Shown: positions 9,230-19,507, counted from the stretch's first letter. The stretch: DNA of 64,000 bases from Acinetobacter lwoffii (GCF_029024105.1 NZ_CP118963.1:992001-1056000), one strand, 5' to 3'. Numbers and translations: made by a program. The notes: generated from the letters alone by a model not told the origin.

Positions 9230-10059
9230 CGCGCAGTTCTCCCGGTACGACGGCTGGCCCATGCTTGTAATAAGTTAATCAGGAATAGCATCACGAAGGA
9301 AATCAGTAGCATGACGACAGCAATCGTGGTTGCACCGGCATAGTCATATTCTTCTAGGCGAGAAATAATCATTAGCGGTGCAATTTCCGTTTCAAAAGGC
9401 TGGTTACCGGCGATAAAGATGACTGAACCATATTCACCGACACCACGGGCAAAGGCCAAAGCAAAACCAGTGATCAGTGCAGGCAGCAGAATTGGAAAAA
9501 TCACTTTGGTCACGATCTGAAAACGGTTGGCACCCAGTGCAGAAGCCGCTTCTTCCAGTTCAGTTTCCAGATCACTCAGTACCGGTTGGACGGTACGCAC
9601 CACAAAAGGCAGGCCAATAAAGATCAATGCCAGTGTAATACCAATCGGGGTATAAGCGACTTGAATGCCAATCGGTTCTAAATATTGACCAATCCAGCCG
9701 GTCGGTGCATATAAAGAGGTCAGGGCAATACCCGCAACCGCAGTGGGCAAGGCAAAAGGCAAATCTACCAGGGCATCGACAATACGTTTGCCCGGAAAGC
9801 TGTAACGTACCAGACACCACGCCAGTAACAGGCCAAATACTACATTGACCAGTGCAGCGACAATGGCTGCGGTGAAGCTTAACTGCAATGATTTCAAGAT
9901 ACGTTCAGAGCTCAGGATTTCCCATAAGCCATCCCAACCAATGCCCAGTGATTTAATAAAAACAGCTGACAGCGGGATCAAAACGATTAATGACAAATAC
10001 GCTAGGGTAAAGCCTAGAGAAAGACCAAATCCTGGCAGCACTCGGGATCGCTGCGACAT
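9226..10059 (-). CDS. cysT: Sulfate ABC importer permease CysT (CysU)
   Basis: The partner permease of CysW, 277 residues, with about six transmembrane helices. The EAA motif reads [24 protein letters not shown], and [12 protein letters not shown] is the family hallmark helix. The ATG follows TGAGGAG. It starts the cysT-cysW-cysA run; the 85 bases upstream separate it from the hydrolase gene, so it may share the binding-protein transcript. Confidence 0.96.
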   Translation of the reverse strand: MSQRSRVLPGFGLSLGFTLAYLSLIVLIPLSAVFIKSLGIGWDGLWEILSSERILKSLQLSFTAAIVAALVNVVFGLLLAWCLVRYSFPGKRIVDALVDLPFALPTAVAGIALTSLYAPTGWIGQYLEPIGIQVAYTPIGITLALIFIGLPFVVRTVQPVLSDLETELEEAASALGANRFQIVTKVIFPILLPALITGFALAFARGVGEYGSVIFIAGNQPFETEIAPLMIISRLEEYDYAGATTIAVVMLLISFVMLFLINLLQAWASRRTGRTAR

Positions 10060-10144
10060 GATTACTCCTCAAAAGAGAGAATGCTGATTAAAAATAACCA
10101 GCGAAATTAGAAAATAAATTTGGCACAAGCATAGTTTGCAGCGA

Positions 10145-10750
10145 CTAAAATGCAAATTTAAAATAATACTTGCTCTCATCAAATTTGCTGATATGGCGCA
10201 TAGGGTTTTCTGAAATCAGATATTGTTCAATTTCAGGAAAAGGGCCAAAACCAGAAGCGACATTGACATGACCGACTGCGCCCAAATTGATCGGTTTGAT
10301 TTTCCAGGCTTGGGCCAGTATGTGCGCATCTTCAAAACTTAACCAGGGATCATTTTCACTGATCAATAACGTGGTGGGCACCTGAAGCTTGAGCTGTTGA
10401 AAATAGGTGCTGTAGTCTGTCTGACTGTCGCGCGCAAAACCATTTTCCCCAAACCGTGCCGGATTGGCCGGGGCCACCAATACCAGATTTTTTACTTTTG
10501 CATTGAGTTCCGGATGTCGGGCAAGGGCCGCAATACTGGTCAGACAGCCAAAGCTGTGCGCGACAATCTGAACCTCTGCTGGAATGGCTTGCAGAGTTTT
10601 GACAAATTCTGCCACCCAGACATCCAGTACCGGATGATTCCAGTCCTTTTGCTGCACACGGGAGCATCGCATCAGCCGGTGCTGTAAGCAGGTTTGCCAG
10701 TGGTTGTATTCACTGCCACCTACACCAGGAACGATAAGCGTATGAATCAT
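10145..10750 (-). CDS. RBBP9/YdeN-like serine hydrolase
   Basis: A 201-residue alpha/beta hydrolase of the RBBP9/YdeN family. The nucleophile is S66 in AHSFGCL, the acid is likely the D of SENDPWLS and the base the H of GAVGHVNVASGFG. The family N-terminal motif PGVGGSEYNHW is present. Substrates of bacterial members are mostly unknown; some act as small-molecule esterases. It sits between a sulfate-binding protein and cysT on the same strand, so it may be co-regulated with sulfate uptake, but no biochemical link is evident. TAGGAG precedes the ATG. Confidence 0.85.
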   Translation of the reverse strand: MIHTLIVPGVGGSEYNHWQTCLQHRLMRCSRVQQKDWNHPVLDVWVAEFVKTLQAIPAEVQIVAHSFGCLTSIAALARHPELNAKVKNLVLVAPANPARFGENGFARDSQTDYSTYFQQLKLQVPTTLLISENDPWLSFEDAHILAQAWKIKPINLGAVGHVNVASGFGPFPEIEQYLISENPMRHISKFDESKYYFKFAF

Positions 10751-10782
10751 GTCGATGCTCCTATATCAATCAGCTTGGAAAA

Positions 10783-11796
10783 TTATTTCGCGCTGTTGGC
10801 TTTAACGATCTGGTCAAATACACCACCATTTTCAAAGTGAGCCTTTTGTACTTTGTTCCAGCCGCCAAATTCCTGATCAACCGTCACCAGTTTTAATGGC
10901 TTAAATACTTGGCTGTATTTGGCCAGTACTTTGGCATTACGTGGACGATAATAATGTTTACCTGCCAGGTCTTGACCCAATGGCGAATACAGGAAGTTCA
11001 AATAACCTTGAGCCAAGTGCTGGTTGCCTTTTTTCTTGGCATTTTTTTCTACAATCGCCACCGGTGGCTCAGCCAGAATCGACAGAGAAGGGGTAATAAT
11101 TTCAAACTTGCCCGGCTGTTCGCGAAGGGCTAAATGCGCTTCGTTTTCCCATGCGAGTAAAACATCCCCAATGCCACGTTCAGCAAAGGTCGTGGTTGAA
11201 CCACGTGCCCCGGAATCCAGAACTTTGGTATTTTTATAAATTTTACGAACAAATTCTTGCGCAGTCTTATCGTTGCCGCCCGCCTGATGTTTGGCCCAAG
11301 CCCAAGCCGCCAGATAATTCCAGCGTGCACCGCCTGAAGTTTTCGGGTTTGGGGTAATGATTGCTATGCCCGGTTTGACCAGATCACCCCAGTCCTTAAT
11401 CTCTTTCGGATTGCCTTTACGCACCAGGAACACGATGGTTGAAGTATAAGGCGTCGAGTTTTGCGGCAATTTCTTTTGCCAGTCCGCAGGTAACAGTTTA
11501 GCTTTTTCTGCCAGCACATCAATATCGGCCGCCAGTGCCAACGTGACTACATCAGCATCCAGACCATCAATCACGGCACGTGCCTGTTTGCCTGAACCGC
11601 CATGCGATTGCTTGAAATTGATTTTTTGACCGGTACGGCTTTCCCAATATTTGCCAAAATTCTTATTTACATCTTCATACAGTTCACGGGTCGGATCATA
11701 GGATACATTGAGAAAATCACGTGCTGCTGCACCAAATGAGGTTGCCGAGATAACAGCTGCTAAAACCCCAAGTTTTAATGTGTTTGAAATGCTCAT
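10783..11796 (-). CDS. sbp: Periplasmic sulfate-binding protein, copy 1
   Basis: The substrate-binding component of the sulfate ABC importer: a 337-residue type II periplasmic binding protein with a Sec signal ending near GAAARDF. Family motifs are [52 protein letters not shown] and [12 protein letters not shown]. It is very similar throughout to the next gene upstream, so the two are a tandem duplication. A 27-base element 58 bases before the ATG is shared with the other copy (26 of 27 identical). The ribosome site is weak. Confidence 0.95.
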   Translation of the reverse strand: MSISNTLKLGVLAAVISATSFGAAARDFLNVSYDPTRELYEDVNKNFGKYWESRTGQKINFKQSHGGSGKQARAVIDGLDADVVTLALAADIDVLAEKAKLLPADWQKKLPQNSTPYTSTIVFLVRKGNPKEIKDWGDLVKPGIAIITPNPKTSGGARWNYLAAWAWAKHQAGGNDKTAQEFVRKIYKNTKVLDSGARGSTTTFAERGIGDVLLAWENEAHLALREQPGKFEIITPSLSILAEPPVAIVEKNAKKKGNQHLAQGYLNFLYSPLGQDLAGKHYYRPRNAKVLAKYSQVFKPLKLVTVDQEFGGWNKVQKAHFENGGVFDQIVKANSAK

Positions 11797-11880
11797 CTGG
11801 ACTGAATCTCTGATATGTTCTGTAACATAAGCGCAGAATAAACTTATTCTTTATGCATAAAAAATAATTAAAAATGAATT
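11797..11880 (-). promoter_or_regulatory. Upstream element of sbp copy 1
   Basis: An AT-rich block at 11854-11880 is identical in 26 of 27 positions to 13037-13063 upstream of sbp copy 2 and sits at the same distance (58 bases) from the start codon. It is a good candidate for the promoter or CysB-binding region. The CysB assignment is inferred from context. Confidence 0.55.
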
Positions 11881-11930
11881 TTATATGAAAAAAAGAGATA
11901 AATAAGCTCTTAAGTGTTTGAAATAAGAAT

Positions 11931-11949
11931 GGCCTTATGAATAAAGGCC
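11931..11949 (-). terminator. Weak terminator of sbp copy 2
   Basis: A six-base GGCCTT/AAGGCC stem lies 23 bases after the stop of sbp copy 2, followed on the minus strand by ATTCTTATTT. It is imperfect and may allow readthrough into copy 1. Confidence 0.4.
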
Positions 11950-11971
11950 ATAATGAACTGCATTTAAAGTA

Positions 11972-12979
11972 TTATTTTGCGTGATTGGCTTTGACAATCT
12001 GATCAAACACACCGCCATTGTCAAAATGCTGTTTCTGAACCTTGGTCCAGCCACCAAATTCTTTATCAATGGTGACCAGTTTTAAGGACTTGAATACGGT
12101 ACTGTATTGCTTTAATACATTCGCATTACGTGGACGGTAAAAGTTTTTCGCCGCCACAGTCTGTCCAGCAGGTGAATAGAGGTAATTTAAATAGGCTTTG
12201 GCCAGATGTTCATTACCATCTTTCTTGGCATTTTTTTCTACGATTGCCACGGGTGGTTCAGCCAGAATAGACAGAGAAGGAGTAATGATTTCAAATTTTC
12301 CCGGCTGTTCGCGGACGGCCAAATGTGCCTCATTTTCCCAAGCCAGTAATACATCCCCAATCCCGCGTTCAGCGAAAGTCGTGGTAGCACCACGTGCACC
12401 CGAATCCAGTACTTTGGTTTGTTTGTAGATTTGACGGACAAAGTCTTGTGCTTTGGCATCATTGCCACCTTTCTGGTGTTTGGCCCACGCCCAGGCAGCC
12501 AGATAATTCCAGCGTGCACCACCTGAAGTTTTTGGGTTCGGGGTAATAATGTCTACGCCTGGTTTAACCAGATCTCCCCAGTCTTTGATTCCTTTTGGAT
12601 TGCCTTTACGTACAAGAAAAACGATGGTTGAAGTATAGGGTGTCGAATTCTGCGGGAATTTCTTTTGCCAGTCTTTAGGCAGCAAACCACGTTCTGCAAT
12701 TTCATCAATATCTGCTGCCAGTGCCAGTGTTACAACATCGGCATCCAGTCCGTCAATCACGGCACGTGCCTGTTTGCCTGAACCGCCATGTGACTGTTTA
12801 TAGTTAATATCCTGACCGGTGGTTTTTTTCCAGTATGCGCTGAATTCCTTATTGAAATTGTCATATAATTCACGAGTCGGGTCATATGAAACGTTTAGGA
12901 AATCTTTTGCAGAGACACTAAAAGCGCTTGCTGATACCAGTGCTGCCAATACCCCAATTTTTAATTTACGAATGCTCAT
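11972..12979 (-). CDS. sbp: Periplasmic sulfate-binding protein, copy 2
   Basis: A second sulfate-binding protein (335 residues), closely related to its downstream neighbour and carrying the same motifs ([39 protein letters not shown]). The start chosen, [14 protein letters not shown], begins a clear signal peptide ending VSAKDF and has GAGGAAAAA before it; an upstream in-frame ATG is rejected. The copies differ mostly in the N-terminal third and at exposed positions. They could differ in affinity for sulfate, thiosulfate or other oxyanions, or simply raise dosage. Confidence 0.95.
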   Translation of the reverse strand: MSIRKLKIGVLAALVSASAFSVSAKDFLNVSYDPTRELYDNFNKEFSAYWKKTTGQDINYKQSHGGSGKQARAVIDGLDADVVTLALAADIDEIAERGLLPKDWQKKFPQNSTPYTSTIVFLVRKGNPKGIKDWGDLVKPGVDIITPNPKTSGGARWNYLAAWAWAKHQKGGNDAKAQDFVRQIYKQTKVLDSGARGATTTFAERGIGDVLLAWENEAHLAVREQPGKFEIITPSLSILAEPPVAIVEKNAKKDGNEHLAKAYLNYLYSPAGQTVAAKNFYRPRNANVLKQYSTVFKSLKLVTIDKEFGGWTKVQKQHFDNGGVFDQIVKANHAK

Positions 12980-13063
12980 TTTTTCCTCAAGTTTTTTAGC
13001 TTTTGTTAGATGAGGCAAGAATAGCTTGAGTTTTTTTGCATAAAAAATAATTAAAAAAGAATT
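12980..13063 (-). promoter_or_regulatory. Upstream element of sbp copy 2
   Basis: The block at 13037-13063 matches the element upstream of sbp copy 1 and begins 58 bases before this start codon as well. Conservation of both sequence and spacing suggests a promoter or regulator site duplicated with the gene. Confidence 0.55.
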
Positions 13064-13138
13064 GGATGTGAGTAAAAGAGATATATAGGTGAAGCCTGAA
13101 TATTACTGCTCAATTTATATTTTAGAGACCGTAAAAAT

Positions 13139-13951
13139 ATGCTGTATTTAAAAAATGCCCAACGTGTCAGTCATATAGAGGTGCTGGATCGTGGCTTTCA
13201 TTATGGTGATGGTTGTTTTACTACGGCCCGGATTCGACATAACCGGATTGAATTGTATGATCGTCATTTGACACGTTTGCAAAACAGCAATCAGAGCTTA
13301 AGCCTGAATGCCAATCTCGATCTGATCACGGAAAGTTTACAGCTTCTCGGGGAATCAGAGGGTAAGCTGAACGGGACATTAAAGATTGTGCTCAGTCGTG
13401 GAGTGGGTCAGCGCGGTTATAGTTTGCCGGATCATCCCGCAGATCTCTGGCTGTTTTATTATCCTCAAGACATACAGGATTTTAAGTTTGAACAGATTCA
13501 AAGTGGCGTATTGCAGCAGGCAGTGGGATTGACTATGCCCAGTCTGGTTGGACTGAAAACCCTGAACCGCCTGGAGCAGGTTTTACTGAAACAGGAAGCA
13601 GATCAACGCGGCTGGCCTGAGGCCCTGGTGACAGATGTACAAGGTGGCATTGTCGAAGGGGTGAGCAGTAATTGTTTCATTCTTATAAAGAATACATGGA
13701 TTACGCCAGAACTCCGTTATAATGGCGTCTTCGGTGTCATGCGTGCAGAAATTCTACAACGTATGCAAGATCAGGGTATTGTCTATGAGCAACGATATAT
13801 CGGTATGGATGAAATTTCCCATATTCGGAGTCTGTTTTTCTGCAATGCACTCAGCCCGATGAAAATTGTCACACAATTTGAGCAGCGCGCCTTGGATGGC
13901 AATGCTTGTATTGAACTTTTTAACCGTCTTCGATTAAACCAGATGTCTTAA
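13139..13951 (+). CDS. pabC: Aminodeoxychorismate lyase PabC
   Basis: A fold-type IV PLP enzyme that splits 4-amino-4-deoxychorismate into p-aminobenzoate and pyruvate for folate synthesis. FHYGDGCFTT near the N-terminus, the lysine in GLKTLNRLEQVL and the cofactor-binding EGVSSNCF are typical. Length (270) is right for PabC. It is followed after one base by mltG and then tmk, the order found in many gammaproteobacteria, so the three genes form an operon. Confidence 0.93.
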   Translation: MLYLKNAQRVSHIEVLDRGFHYGDGCFTTARIRHNRIELYDRHLTRLQNSNQSLSLNANLDLITESLQLLGESEGKLNGTLKIVLSRGVGQRGYSLPDHPADLWLFYYPQDIQDFKFEQIQSGVLQQAVGLTMPSLVGLKTLNRLEQVLLKQEADQRGWPEALVTDVQGGIVEGVSSNCFILIKNTWITPELRYNGVFGVMRAEILQRMQDQGIVYEQRYIGMDEISHIRSLFFCNALSPMKIVTQFEQRALDGNACIELFNRLRLNQMS

Positions 13952-13952
13952 T

Positions 13953-15011
13953 ATGTCAGCTTCCAAACCTAAAGCCAAAAAGAAAAATAAAGCGAGATTC
14001 TCCTCATCTTTCAAAGGAATTGCCTTGGTCCTGATGGGGATTGCTTTGATCTTGGCGTTGATCCTGAAAAGCAGTTTGTGGAAGGATTATCCTGTAGAAG
14101 GAAAAAAACAGCTGCTCGCGATCGAATCTGGTCAAACCTATTCCGGTTTTATTGATCGTCTGGCCACAGAAGATCAGGTGAGTTTCCCGATCATTCTCAA
14201 GCTGTATCAGCGCATCATGATTCATGACACCATGAAAGCGGGCGTGTATGAAGTACGCCAAGGCATGAGCATCCGTCAGGTCTTGGAGATGATTTCCGAT
14301 GCAGACAATGCCCAGATGAGCCGGATTCTGGTAATTGAAGGCACGACCTTTAAGCAACTGATTGATGCCCTGAAGAAAAATGATTTAGTCACCAAAGAAG
14401 TACTGCATCTGCCTACTGAGCAATTACTCAAAGAATTGAATATTCCGTTTTCACATCCTGAAGGGCTGTTTGCACCGGATACTTATTTCTTTGCCAAAGG
14501 TGAAACTGACCGTAAAATTCTGACCAATCTGTATCAGCGCCAGATGAAAGCACTGGATGAGGCGTGGGCGAAACGTGCAACTGATCTGCCGTATCAGAAT
14601 AAATATGACGCGCTGATCATGGCCTCAATCATTGAAAAAGAGACCAGTGTAGATCGTGAATTGGAACAGGTTTCTGGGGTATTTGTACGCCGTTTAAAAA
14701 TTGGCATGCGTTTACAGACCGATCCAACAGTGATTTATGGCATGGGTGACAGCTATAACGGCAATATTACTCGCAAGGATTTACGTACACCGACGCCGTA
14801 TAACACCTATACCATTTCAGGTTTGCCGCCAACGCCAATTGCGTTGCCAAGCAAGAAAGCCATTGAAGCAGCCATGCATCCGGATAATTCTGACAACCTG
14901 TATTTTGTCGCTACCGGCAATGGTGGACATAAATTCACGAGCAATCTGAATGACCACAATAAAGCCGTACAAGAATATCTGACGATTTTACGCTCGAAAA
15001 ATAAGGAATGA
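13953..15011 (+). CDS. mltG: Endolytic transglycosylase MltG
   Basis: An inner-membrane YceG-family enzyme that cleaves nascent glycan strands and may set their length. One transmembrane helix lies at about residues 22-44 after a very basic N-terminus (KAKKKNKARF). A LysM-like region and the catalytic domain follow, with the active-site glutamate in ASIIEKETS and the motif LQTDPTVIYGMG. The 352-residue length is typical. Its stop codon overlaps the region where tmk starts. Confidence 0.95.
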   Translation: MSASKPKAKKKNKARFSSSFKGIALVLMGIALILALILKSSLWKDYPVEGKKQLLAIESGQTYSGFIDRLATEDQVSFPIILKLYQRIMIHDTMKAGVYEVRQGMSIRQVLEMISDADNAQMSRILVIEGTTFKQLIDALKKNDLVTKEVLHLPTEQLLKELNIPFSHPEGLFAPDTYFFAKGETDRKILTNLYQRQMKALDEAWAKRATDLPYQNKYDALIMASIIEKETSVDRELEQVSGVFVRRLKIGMRLQTDPTVIYGMGDSYNGNITRKDLRTPTPYNTYTISGLPPTPIALPSKKAIEAAMHPDNSDNLYFVATGNGGHKFTSNLNDHNKAVQEYLTILRSKNKE

Positions 15012-15013
15012 GT

Positions 15014-15613
15014 ATGTTTATTAGCTTTGAAGGCACAGAAGGTGTAGGTAAAACCACGCTCATTCGTTCGATCTATGAAGATTTTATCGCCCAGGGCAAA
15101 GATGTTATTTTGACTCGCGAACCGGGGGGAACACCAATGGCCGAGCAGATTCGCTCGCTGTTGCTGGCTGTAAACCATGAAGAAGCCATGGCGCATGATA
15201 CCGAGCTGTTATTGATGTATGCAGCGCGTGCCCAGCATCTGGCACAAGTGATTCTGCCTGCATTAGCAGCCGGGAAAATTGTCCTGTGTGACCGTTTTAG
15301 CGATGCCAGCTTTGCCTATCAATGTGCAGGTCGGGGTCTCAGTGAAACAAAGTTGCAATTACTCAATGACCACTTTGTCGCACGCATGCCGGACATTACT
15401 TTCTGGTTAGAAGCGCCTATTGAATTGGGGATGAACCGAGCACGTGAACGTGGTGCGCTGGATCGCTTTGAACAGGAAAAAGTCACTTTCTTTGAGAAAG
15501 TGAGAGCGGGATATGAAACTTTATGGCAACGTCATCCTGAACGGATCAAACGTCTGGATGCAACTCAAACGCCTGAGCAGGTATTTGAGCAGGCCTTAAG
15601 TTATTTAAAATAA
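15014..15613 (+). CDS. tmk: Thymidylate kinase
   Basis: Phosphorylates dTMP to dTDP. The P-loop is FEGTEGVGKTT, the DR motif is in CDRFSDASFAYQ and the lid contains RARERGALDRFE. The ATG at 15014 lies six bases after AAGGA, better spacing than the in-frame ATG at 15008 that overlaps the mltG stop. The next gene in this order is often holB, but here a terminator and a thioesterase follow instead. Confidence 0.96.
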   Translation: MFISFEGTEGVGKTTLIRSIYEDFIAQGKDVILTREPGGTPMAEQIRSLLLAVNHEEAMAHDTELLLMYAARAQHLAQVILPALAAGKIVLCDRFSDASFAYQCAGRGLSETKLQLLNDHFVARMPDITFWLEAPIELGMNRARERGALDRFEQEKVTFFEKVRAGYETLWQRHPERIKRLDATQTPEQVFEQALSYLK

Positions 15614-15666
15614 GCTTGGAATTAAAATACTTTTTATTTAATTTTTCTCTAGGTTTATCTATGAAG

Positions 15667-15703
15667 AATCTTCTATATTAAGGCTGATATAGAAGATTTT
15701 TTT
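15667..15703 (+). terminator. Terminator of the pabC-mltG-tmk operon
   Basis: A perfect 12-base stem (15667-15678 with 15687-15698) is followed by seven T. It ends only seven bases before the ATG of the next gene. Confidence 0.85.
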
Positions 15704-15709
15704 AATAAG

Positions 15710-16126
15710 ATGAAAACGACCAAAACAGAGATAGAACAATTTTTACAACAAGAATTTCCACAAAGCCTGGAGAAGTGCCGAATTGAGGAGGTTTCGCCGC
15801 GTGGAGCCACTCTGCTTTATCAGGTGAGATCAGAGGAATTGCGTCCAGGCGGCACAGTTTCTGGCCCAACCATGATGACCTTGGCGGATTTTGCTCTTTA
15901 TGTCGCCATTCTGGGTGAAATTGGATTGGTCGGTTTGGCTGTCACGACCAATCTGAATATCAACTTCTTACGTAAACCTTCTGGTGGAACGGATATACGG
16001 GGAGAATGTAAGCTGATCAAGGTCGGCAAGGCACTGATCGTGGGAGAAGTCTGGATTTATTCGATAGATCATGAAGAACCTGTGGCGCATGTGACCGGAA
16101 CATATTCAATTCCACCACAACGTTAA
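15710..16126 (+). CDS. Hotdog-fold thioesterase, PaaI type
   Basis: A 138-residue single hotdog domain of the PaaI-like acyl-CoA thioesterase group. RPGGTVSGPTMMTLADFALY covers the central helix region, and TTNLNINFLRKP is the conserved second strand. The physiological acyl-CoA is unknown. The ATG follows immediately after a strong terminator with no room for a normal ribosome-binding site, so it may be expressed poorly, from a leaderless message, or from a later start. No good alternative start is obvious. Confidence 0.8.
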   Translation: MKTTKTEIEQFLQQEFPQSLEKCRIEEVSPRGATLLYQVRSEELRPGGTVSGPTMMTLADFALYVAILGEIGLVGLAVTTNLNINFLRKPSGGTDIRGECKLIKVGKALIVGEVWIYSIDHEEPVAHVTGTYSIPPQR

Positions 16127-16186
16127 ATATTTGAAATTAGAAGACTGGCTATAAATAGCCTAAGCTGACTTTGAGCAAATAAAAAT

Positions 16187-16226
16187 CTAAAAAGAAAAGG
16201 AGATATCATCCAAGGATGTTATCTCC
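16187..16226 (-). terminator. Terminator of nadB
   Basis: A long, nearly perfect hairpin (16199-16226, seven plus five paired bases around an AA loop) is followed on the minus strand by TTTTCTTTTT, eight bases beyond the nadB stop. Confidence 0.85.
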
Positions 16227-16234
16227 ATCGACTT

Positions 16235-17863
16235 TTAACAATTCACCAAAGGTGTTTCCACTTCAAAATTTGGTGGGACGAGGACTGTTTTGCGTAGTTC
16301 TGGTAGCAGCTCTGGATAATCCAGGGTGAAATGCAGACCGCGAGATTCTTTGCGGTGCATGGCACAGCGTACAATCATCTCGGACACCAGCACCAGATTA
16401 CGTAACTCAATCAGATTTTTGCTGACCTGGTAATCCTGATAATACTCGGTAATTTCTTTTTTCAGCATTTCAATACGATGTAATGCACGTTCCAGACGCT
16501 TCGTCGTGCGTACGATTCCGACATAGTTCCACATGGTTTGACGCAGTTCATCCCAGTTTTGCAGAATCACCACATCCTCATCCGGGTTGGTCACCTGAGA
16601 ATCATCCCAAGCTGGGACTGCAGGAGCTGGCTGATCGGCCTTGAAATTTTCCTGAATGTGCTTGGCTGCACTCATTCCATAGACAAAACATTCTAAAAGT
16701 GAGTTACTGGCCATACGGTTAGCACCATGCAGGCCAGTATAAGAGGTTTCCCCAATTGCATAGAGTCCAGCAATATCAGTCTGACTGTTTTCATCGACCA
16801 CGACGCCACCGCAAGTGTAATGGGCTGCCGGAACGACTGGAATCATGTCTTTGGTAATATCGATCCCTAGTTCAAGCAAACGGGCATACAGAGTCGGGAA
16901 ATGCTCTTTGACAAAGCTTTCATCTTTATGGGTAATGTCCAGCCAGACATGACGAATACCGAGACGCTTGATTTCATAGTCGATGGCACGTGCCACAATA
17001 TCACGCGGTGCGAGTTCGGCGCGTTCGTCAAAACGCAGCATAAAGCGTTCACCATCAGGCAGGCGCAGATAAGCGCCTTCGCCACGCATTGCTTCAGTAA
17101 TTAGGAAAGAACGTGCTTGTGGATGATAAAGGCAGGTCGGGTGAAACTGGTTAAATTCCATGTTGGCGACCCGGCAGCCGGCACGATAAGCCATGGCAAT
17201 ACCATCACCCGTGGCAATGTCGGGATTTGAGGTGTAAAGATAAGCTTTCATAGCACCGCCACAGGCAAGGGCGGTAAATGGAGCCAAGAAGGTATGCACT
17301 TTTTCAGTTGTTTCATCCAGGGCATATAAACCCAGCGCACGATTATCGCCGTCTAAACCGAGCTTTTGTGAACAGATCAGGTCAATCGCAATATAATTTT
17401 CAAAGATTTTAATATTCTGTTTTTCTTGGGCCCGTTGTACCAAGGTGGTGGAAATGGCACGACCAGTCGCATCGGCCGCATGAATAATTCGGCGCTGTGA
17501 ATGACCACCTTCACGGGTGAGATGTAACTGTTCCTGTTCATCCAGAGTAAATTGCACGCCGTGTTTCAGCAGGAAATCAACTGAAGGTTTGCCACCTTCT
17601 ACCGTCTGTTTAACCGCATCCATTTCACATAGCTGTGCGCCTGCAATCATCGTGTCATCAATATGCTGTTCAATTGAGTCCATTTCATCCAATACTGCGG
17701 CCACGCCGCCTTGAGCATAAAAGGTACTGGCATCTGTCAGGGTGGATTTCGCTAAGACTGCAATATTAAAATGATCTGGGAGCGATAAGGCTAAACTTAA
17801 ACCAGCACCGCCACTGCCCACAATAATGACGTCAAATTGATGGGTAAGGGATAAATTAGACAT
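16235..17863 (-). CDS. nadB: L-aspartate oxidase NadB
   Basis: The FAD enzyme that oxidises L-aspartate to iminoaspartate, the first step of de novo NAD synthesis. The dinucleotide-binding motif is [12 protein letters not shown], followed by [12 protein letters not shown] and the active-site region [29 protein letters not shown] and [15 protein letters not shown] mark the second FAD-contact region. At about 542 residues the length is normal. An ATG two codons upstream is an equal alternative. It is divergent from the DegP/MucD gene; in Pseudomonas nadB is near algU-mucABCD. Confidence 0.95.
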   Translation of the reverse strand: MSNLSLTHQFDVIIVGSGGAGLSLALSLPDHFNIAVLAKSTLTDASTFYAQGGVAAVLDEMDSIEQHIDDTMIAGAQLCEMDAVKQTVEGGKPSVDFLLKHGVQFTLDEQEQLHLTREGGHSQRRIIHAADATGRAISTTLVQRAQEKQNIKIFENYIAIDLICSQKLGLDGDNRALGLYALDETTEKVHTFLAPFTALACGGAMKAYLYTSNPDIATGDGIAMAYRAGCRVANMEFNQFHPTCLYHPQARSFLITEAMRGEGAYLRLPDGERFMLRFDERAELAPRDIVARAIDYEIKRLGIRHVWLDITHKDESFVKEHFPTLYARLLELGIDITKDMIPVVPAAHYTCGGVVVDENSQTDIAGLYAIGETSYTGLHGANRMASNSLLECFVYGMSAAKHIQENFKADQPAPAVPAWDDSQVTNPDEDVVILQNWDELRQTMWNYVGIVRTTKRLERALHRIEMLKKEITEYYQDYQVSKNLIELRNLVLVSEMIVRCAMHRKESRGLHFTLDYPELLPELRKTVLVPPNFEVETPLVNC

Positions 17864-18098
17864 GTCCATCAGCTAATTTTAAAAAAGTTTGGTAATAACA
17901 GCGCTTTTTTGTACAAAAGGCAAGCGTTGAAGTGCTCATTTATTGATGAAAAAAATTAATCAAAGCCTTAACTTAATGCTTTAATAATGAGATATTGCCC
18001 AGAATAAAGTATTGAAACATATTATTACTTAAACTTTACAGTGTTTGTGATAAAACCTATTTACATAAATTTATCAATAATTTGAGTGAATAATTTAT

Positions 18099-19484
18099 AT
18101 GAAAATTCTAGACTTAAAAAAAGGATTATTTGCAGCCACTCTCACCATGAGTGCTGCACAGTTGCAGGCTGTAACGCCGGTTGATTTTTCAAATCTGGTC
18201 GAGCAGGTCAGTCCTGCAGTGGTCAGTGTCAATGTCGTTAAAAAAATGAGCGAAGAAGAGCTCTTACAACAACAAGTGCCGGAAATTCTGCGCCGCTTTT
18301 TTGGCAATCAGGTGATTATTCCGCAGCAGCGTATGCCACAGGAAAAAACCGGTTATGGCAGTGCATTCTTTATCAGCAAGGATGGCTATCTGCTGACCAA
18401 TCATCATGTGGTTGAAGATGCTTCCAAAGTCACCATTACCCTGAATGACCGTCGGGAAATTGATGCCACTGTTGTTGGGAGTGATGCACGAACTGACGTA
18501 GCTTTGCTTAAAGTTAATGGCTCGAATTTTCCAGAATTACGGACAGGGGATGTAGGACGCTTACGTGTTGGTGAGCCTGTACTCGCAATTGGTTCGCCAT
18601 TTGGTTTTGATTATTCAGCTTCTGCCGGAATTGTCAGTGCCAAAATGCGTAATATGATGGGTGAAACTGCAGTACCTTTCATCCAGACAGATGTAGCATT
18701 GAACCCGGGTAACTCAGGTGGCCCTCTGTTTAACCAGCGTGGTGAAGTAGTCGGTGTCAACTCACGGATCTTTAGTGGAACCGGTGGGTATATGGGCTTA
18801 TCCTTTTCGATTCCGATTGATGTCGCGATGGAAGTTGCAGATCAGCTGAAGAAAAATGGTAAAGTGACGCGTTCTTATCTGGGTGTAAGTTTGCAGGATA
18901 TCGACCGTAACCTTGCTGAATCTTATAATCTGCCTAAGCCTGAAGGTTCCTTGGTGACTCAGGTTGCACCGAACTCACCGGCTGCACGTGCAGGCCTGCG
19001 TGCCAGTGATGTGATCTTAAAGTACAACGGTACCCCAATCTCACGTACCAGTGAACTGTTGAACTATTTGAACCGTACTGCACCTCAGCAGCAGGTACAA
19101 CTTGAAATCTTGCGTGATGATAAACGTCGTAGTATTGCAGCGACTTTAAGTGCGGCACCAGATGATACCCCGGCAAAAGCAAGCACACACGCTCAACCAA
19201 ACAAAGGGCCAGTGATCGGGGTTTCAATTCGTGACTTAAGTCCAGCAGAGTTAGCGAGTCTGGAAATCAAAGGCGGTGTGGTGATTCAGGATGTACGTCC
19301 GGGTGGTATTGCAGCACAGGCACGAATCATGCCGAATGATGTGATCACTCAAATTAATAACCAGACAGTACTGAATTCAAATCAGTTTGTGCAGGAGGTG
19401 TCTGAACTGAAAAAGGGTAGCATCGCGCGCGTGACCTTGATTCGTCAGGGGCAGCTTGCGGTGGTCGGGATGCGTATCTCATAA
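18099..19484 (+). CDS. degP: Do-family periplasmic serine protease (DegP/MucD)
   Basis: A trypsin-like periplasmic quality-control protease with two PDZ domains. A signal peptide (MKILDLKKGLFAATL to about residue 25) leads to the protease domain with the triad H in LTNHHVVED, D in ARTDVALLK and S in GNSGGPLF. PDZ1 begins near residue 255 (SYLGVSLQDI) and PDZ2 near residue 370. Its place next to nadB and upstream of lepA-lepB-rnc-era matches MucD of Pseudomonas, but algU and mucABC are absent here. A terminator follows. Confidence 0.93.
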   Translation: MKILDLKKGLFAATLTMSAAQLQAVTPVDFSNLVEQVSPAVVSVNVVKKMSEEELLQQQVPEILRRFFGNQVIIPQQRMPQEKTGYGSAFFISKDGYLLTNHHVVEDASKVTITLNDRREIDATVVGSDARTDVALLKVNGSNFPELRTGDVGRLRVGEPVLAIGSPFGFDYSASAGIVSAKMRNMMGETAVPFIQTDVALNPGNSGGPLFNQRGEVVGVNSRIFSGTGGYMGLSFSIPIDVAMEVADQLKKNGKVTRSYLGVSLQDIDRNLAESYNLPKPEGSLVTQVAPNSPAARAGLRASDVILKYNGTPISRTSELLNYLNRTAPQQQVQLEILRDDKRRSIAATLSAAPDDTPAKASTHAQPNKGPVIGVSIRDLSPAELASLEIKGGVVIQDVRPGGIAAQARIMPNDVITQINNQTVLNSNQFVQEVSELKKGSIARVTLIRQGQLAVVGMRIS

Positions 19485-19507
19485 AATTGCTAGATTTTTG
19501 TGAAAGA

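Noticed and set aside
10783..12979. Assembly artefact explaining the two sulfate-binding genes
   Set aside because: The copies differ at many positions in DNA and protein and have different spacers, so they are true paralogues.
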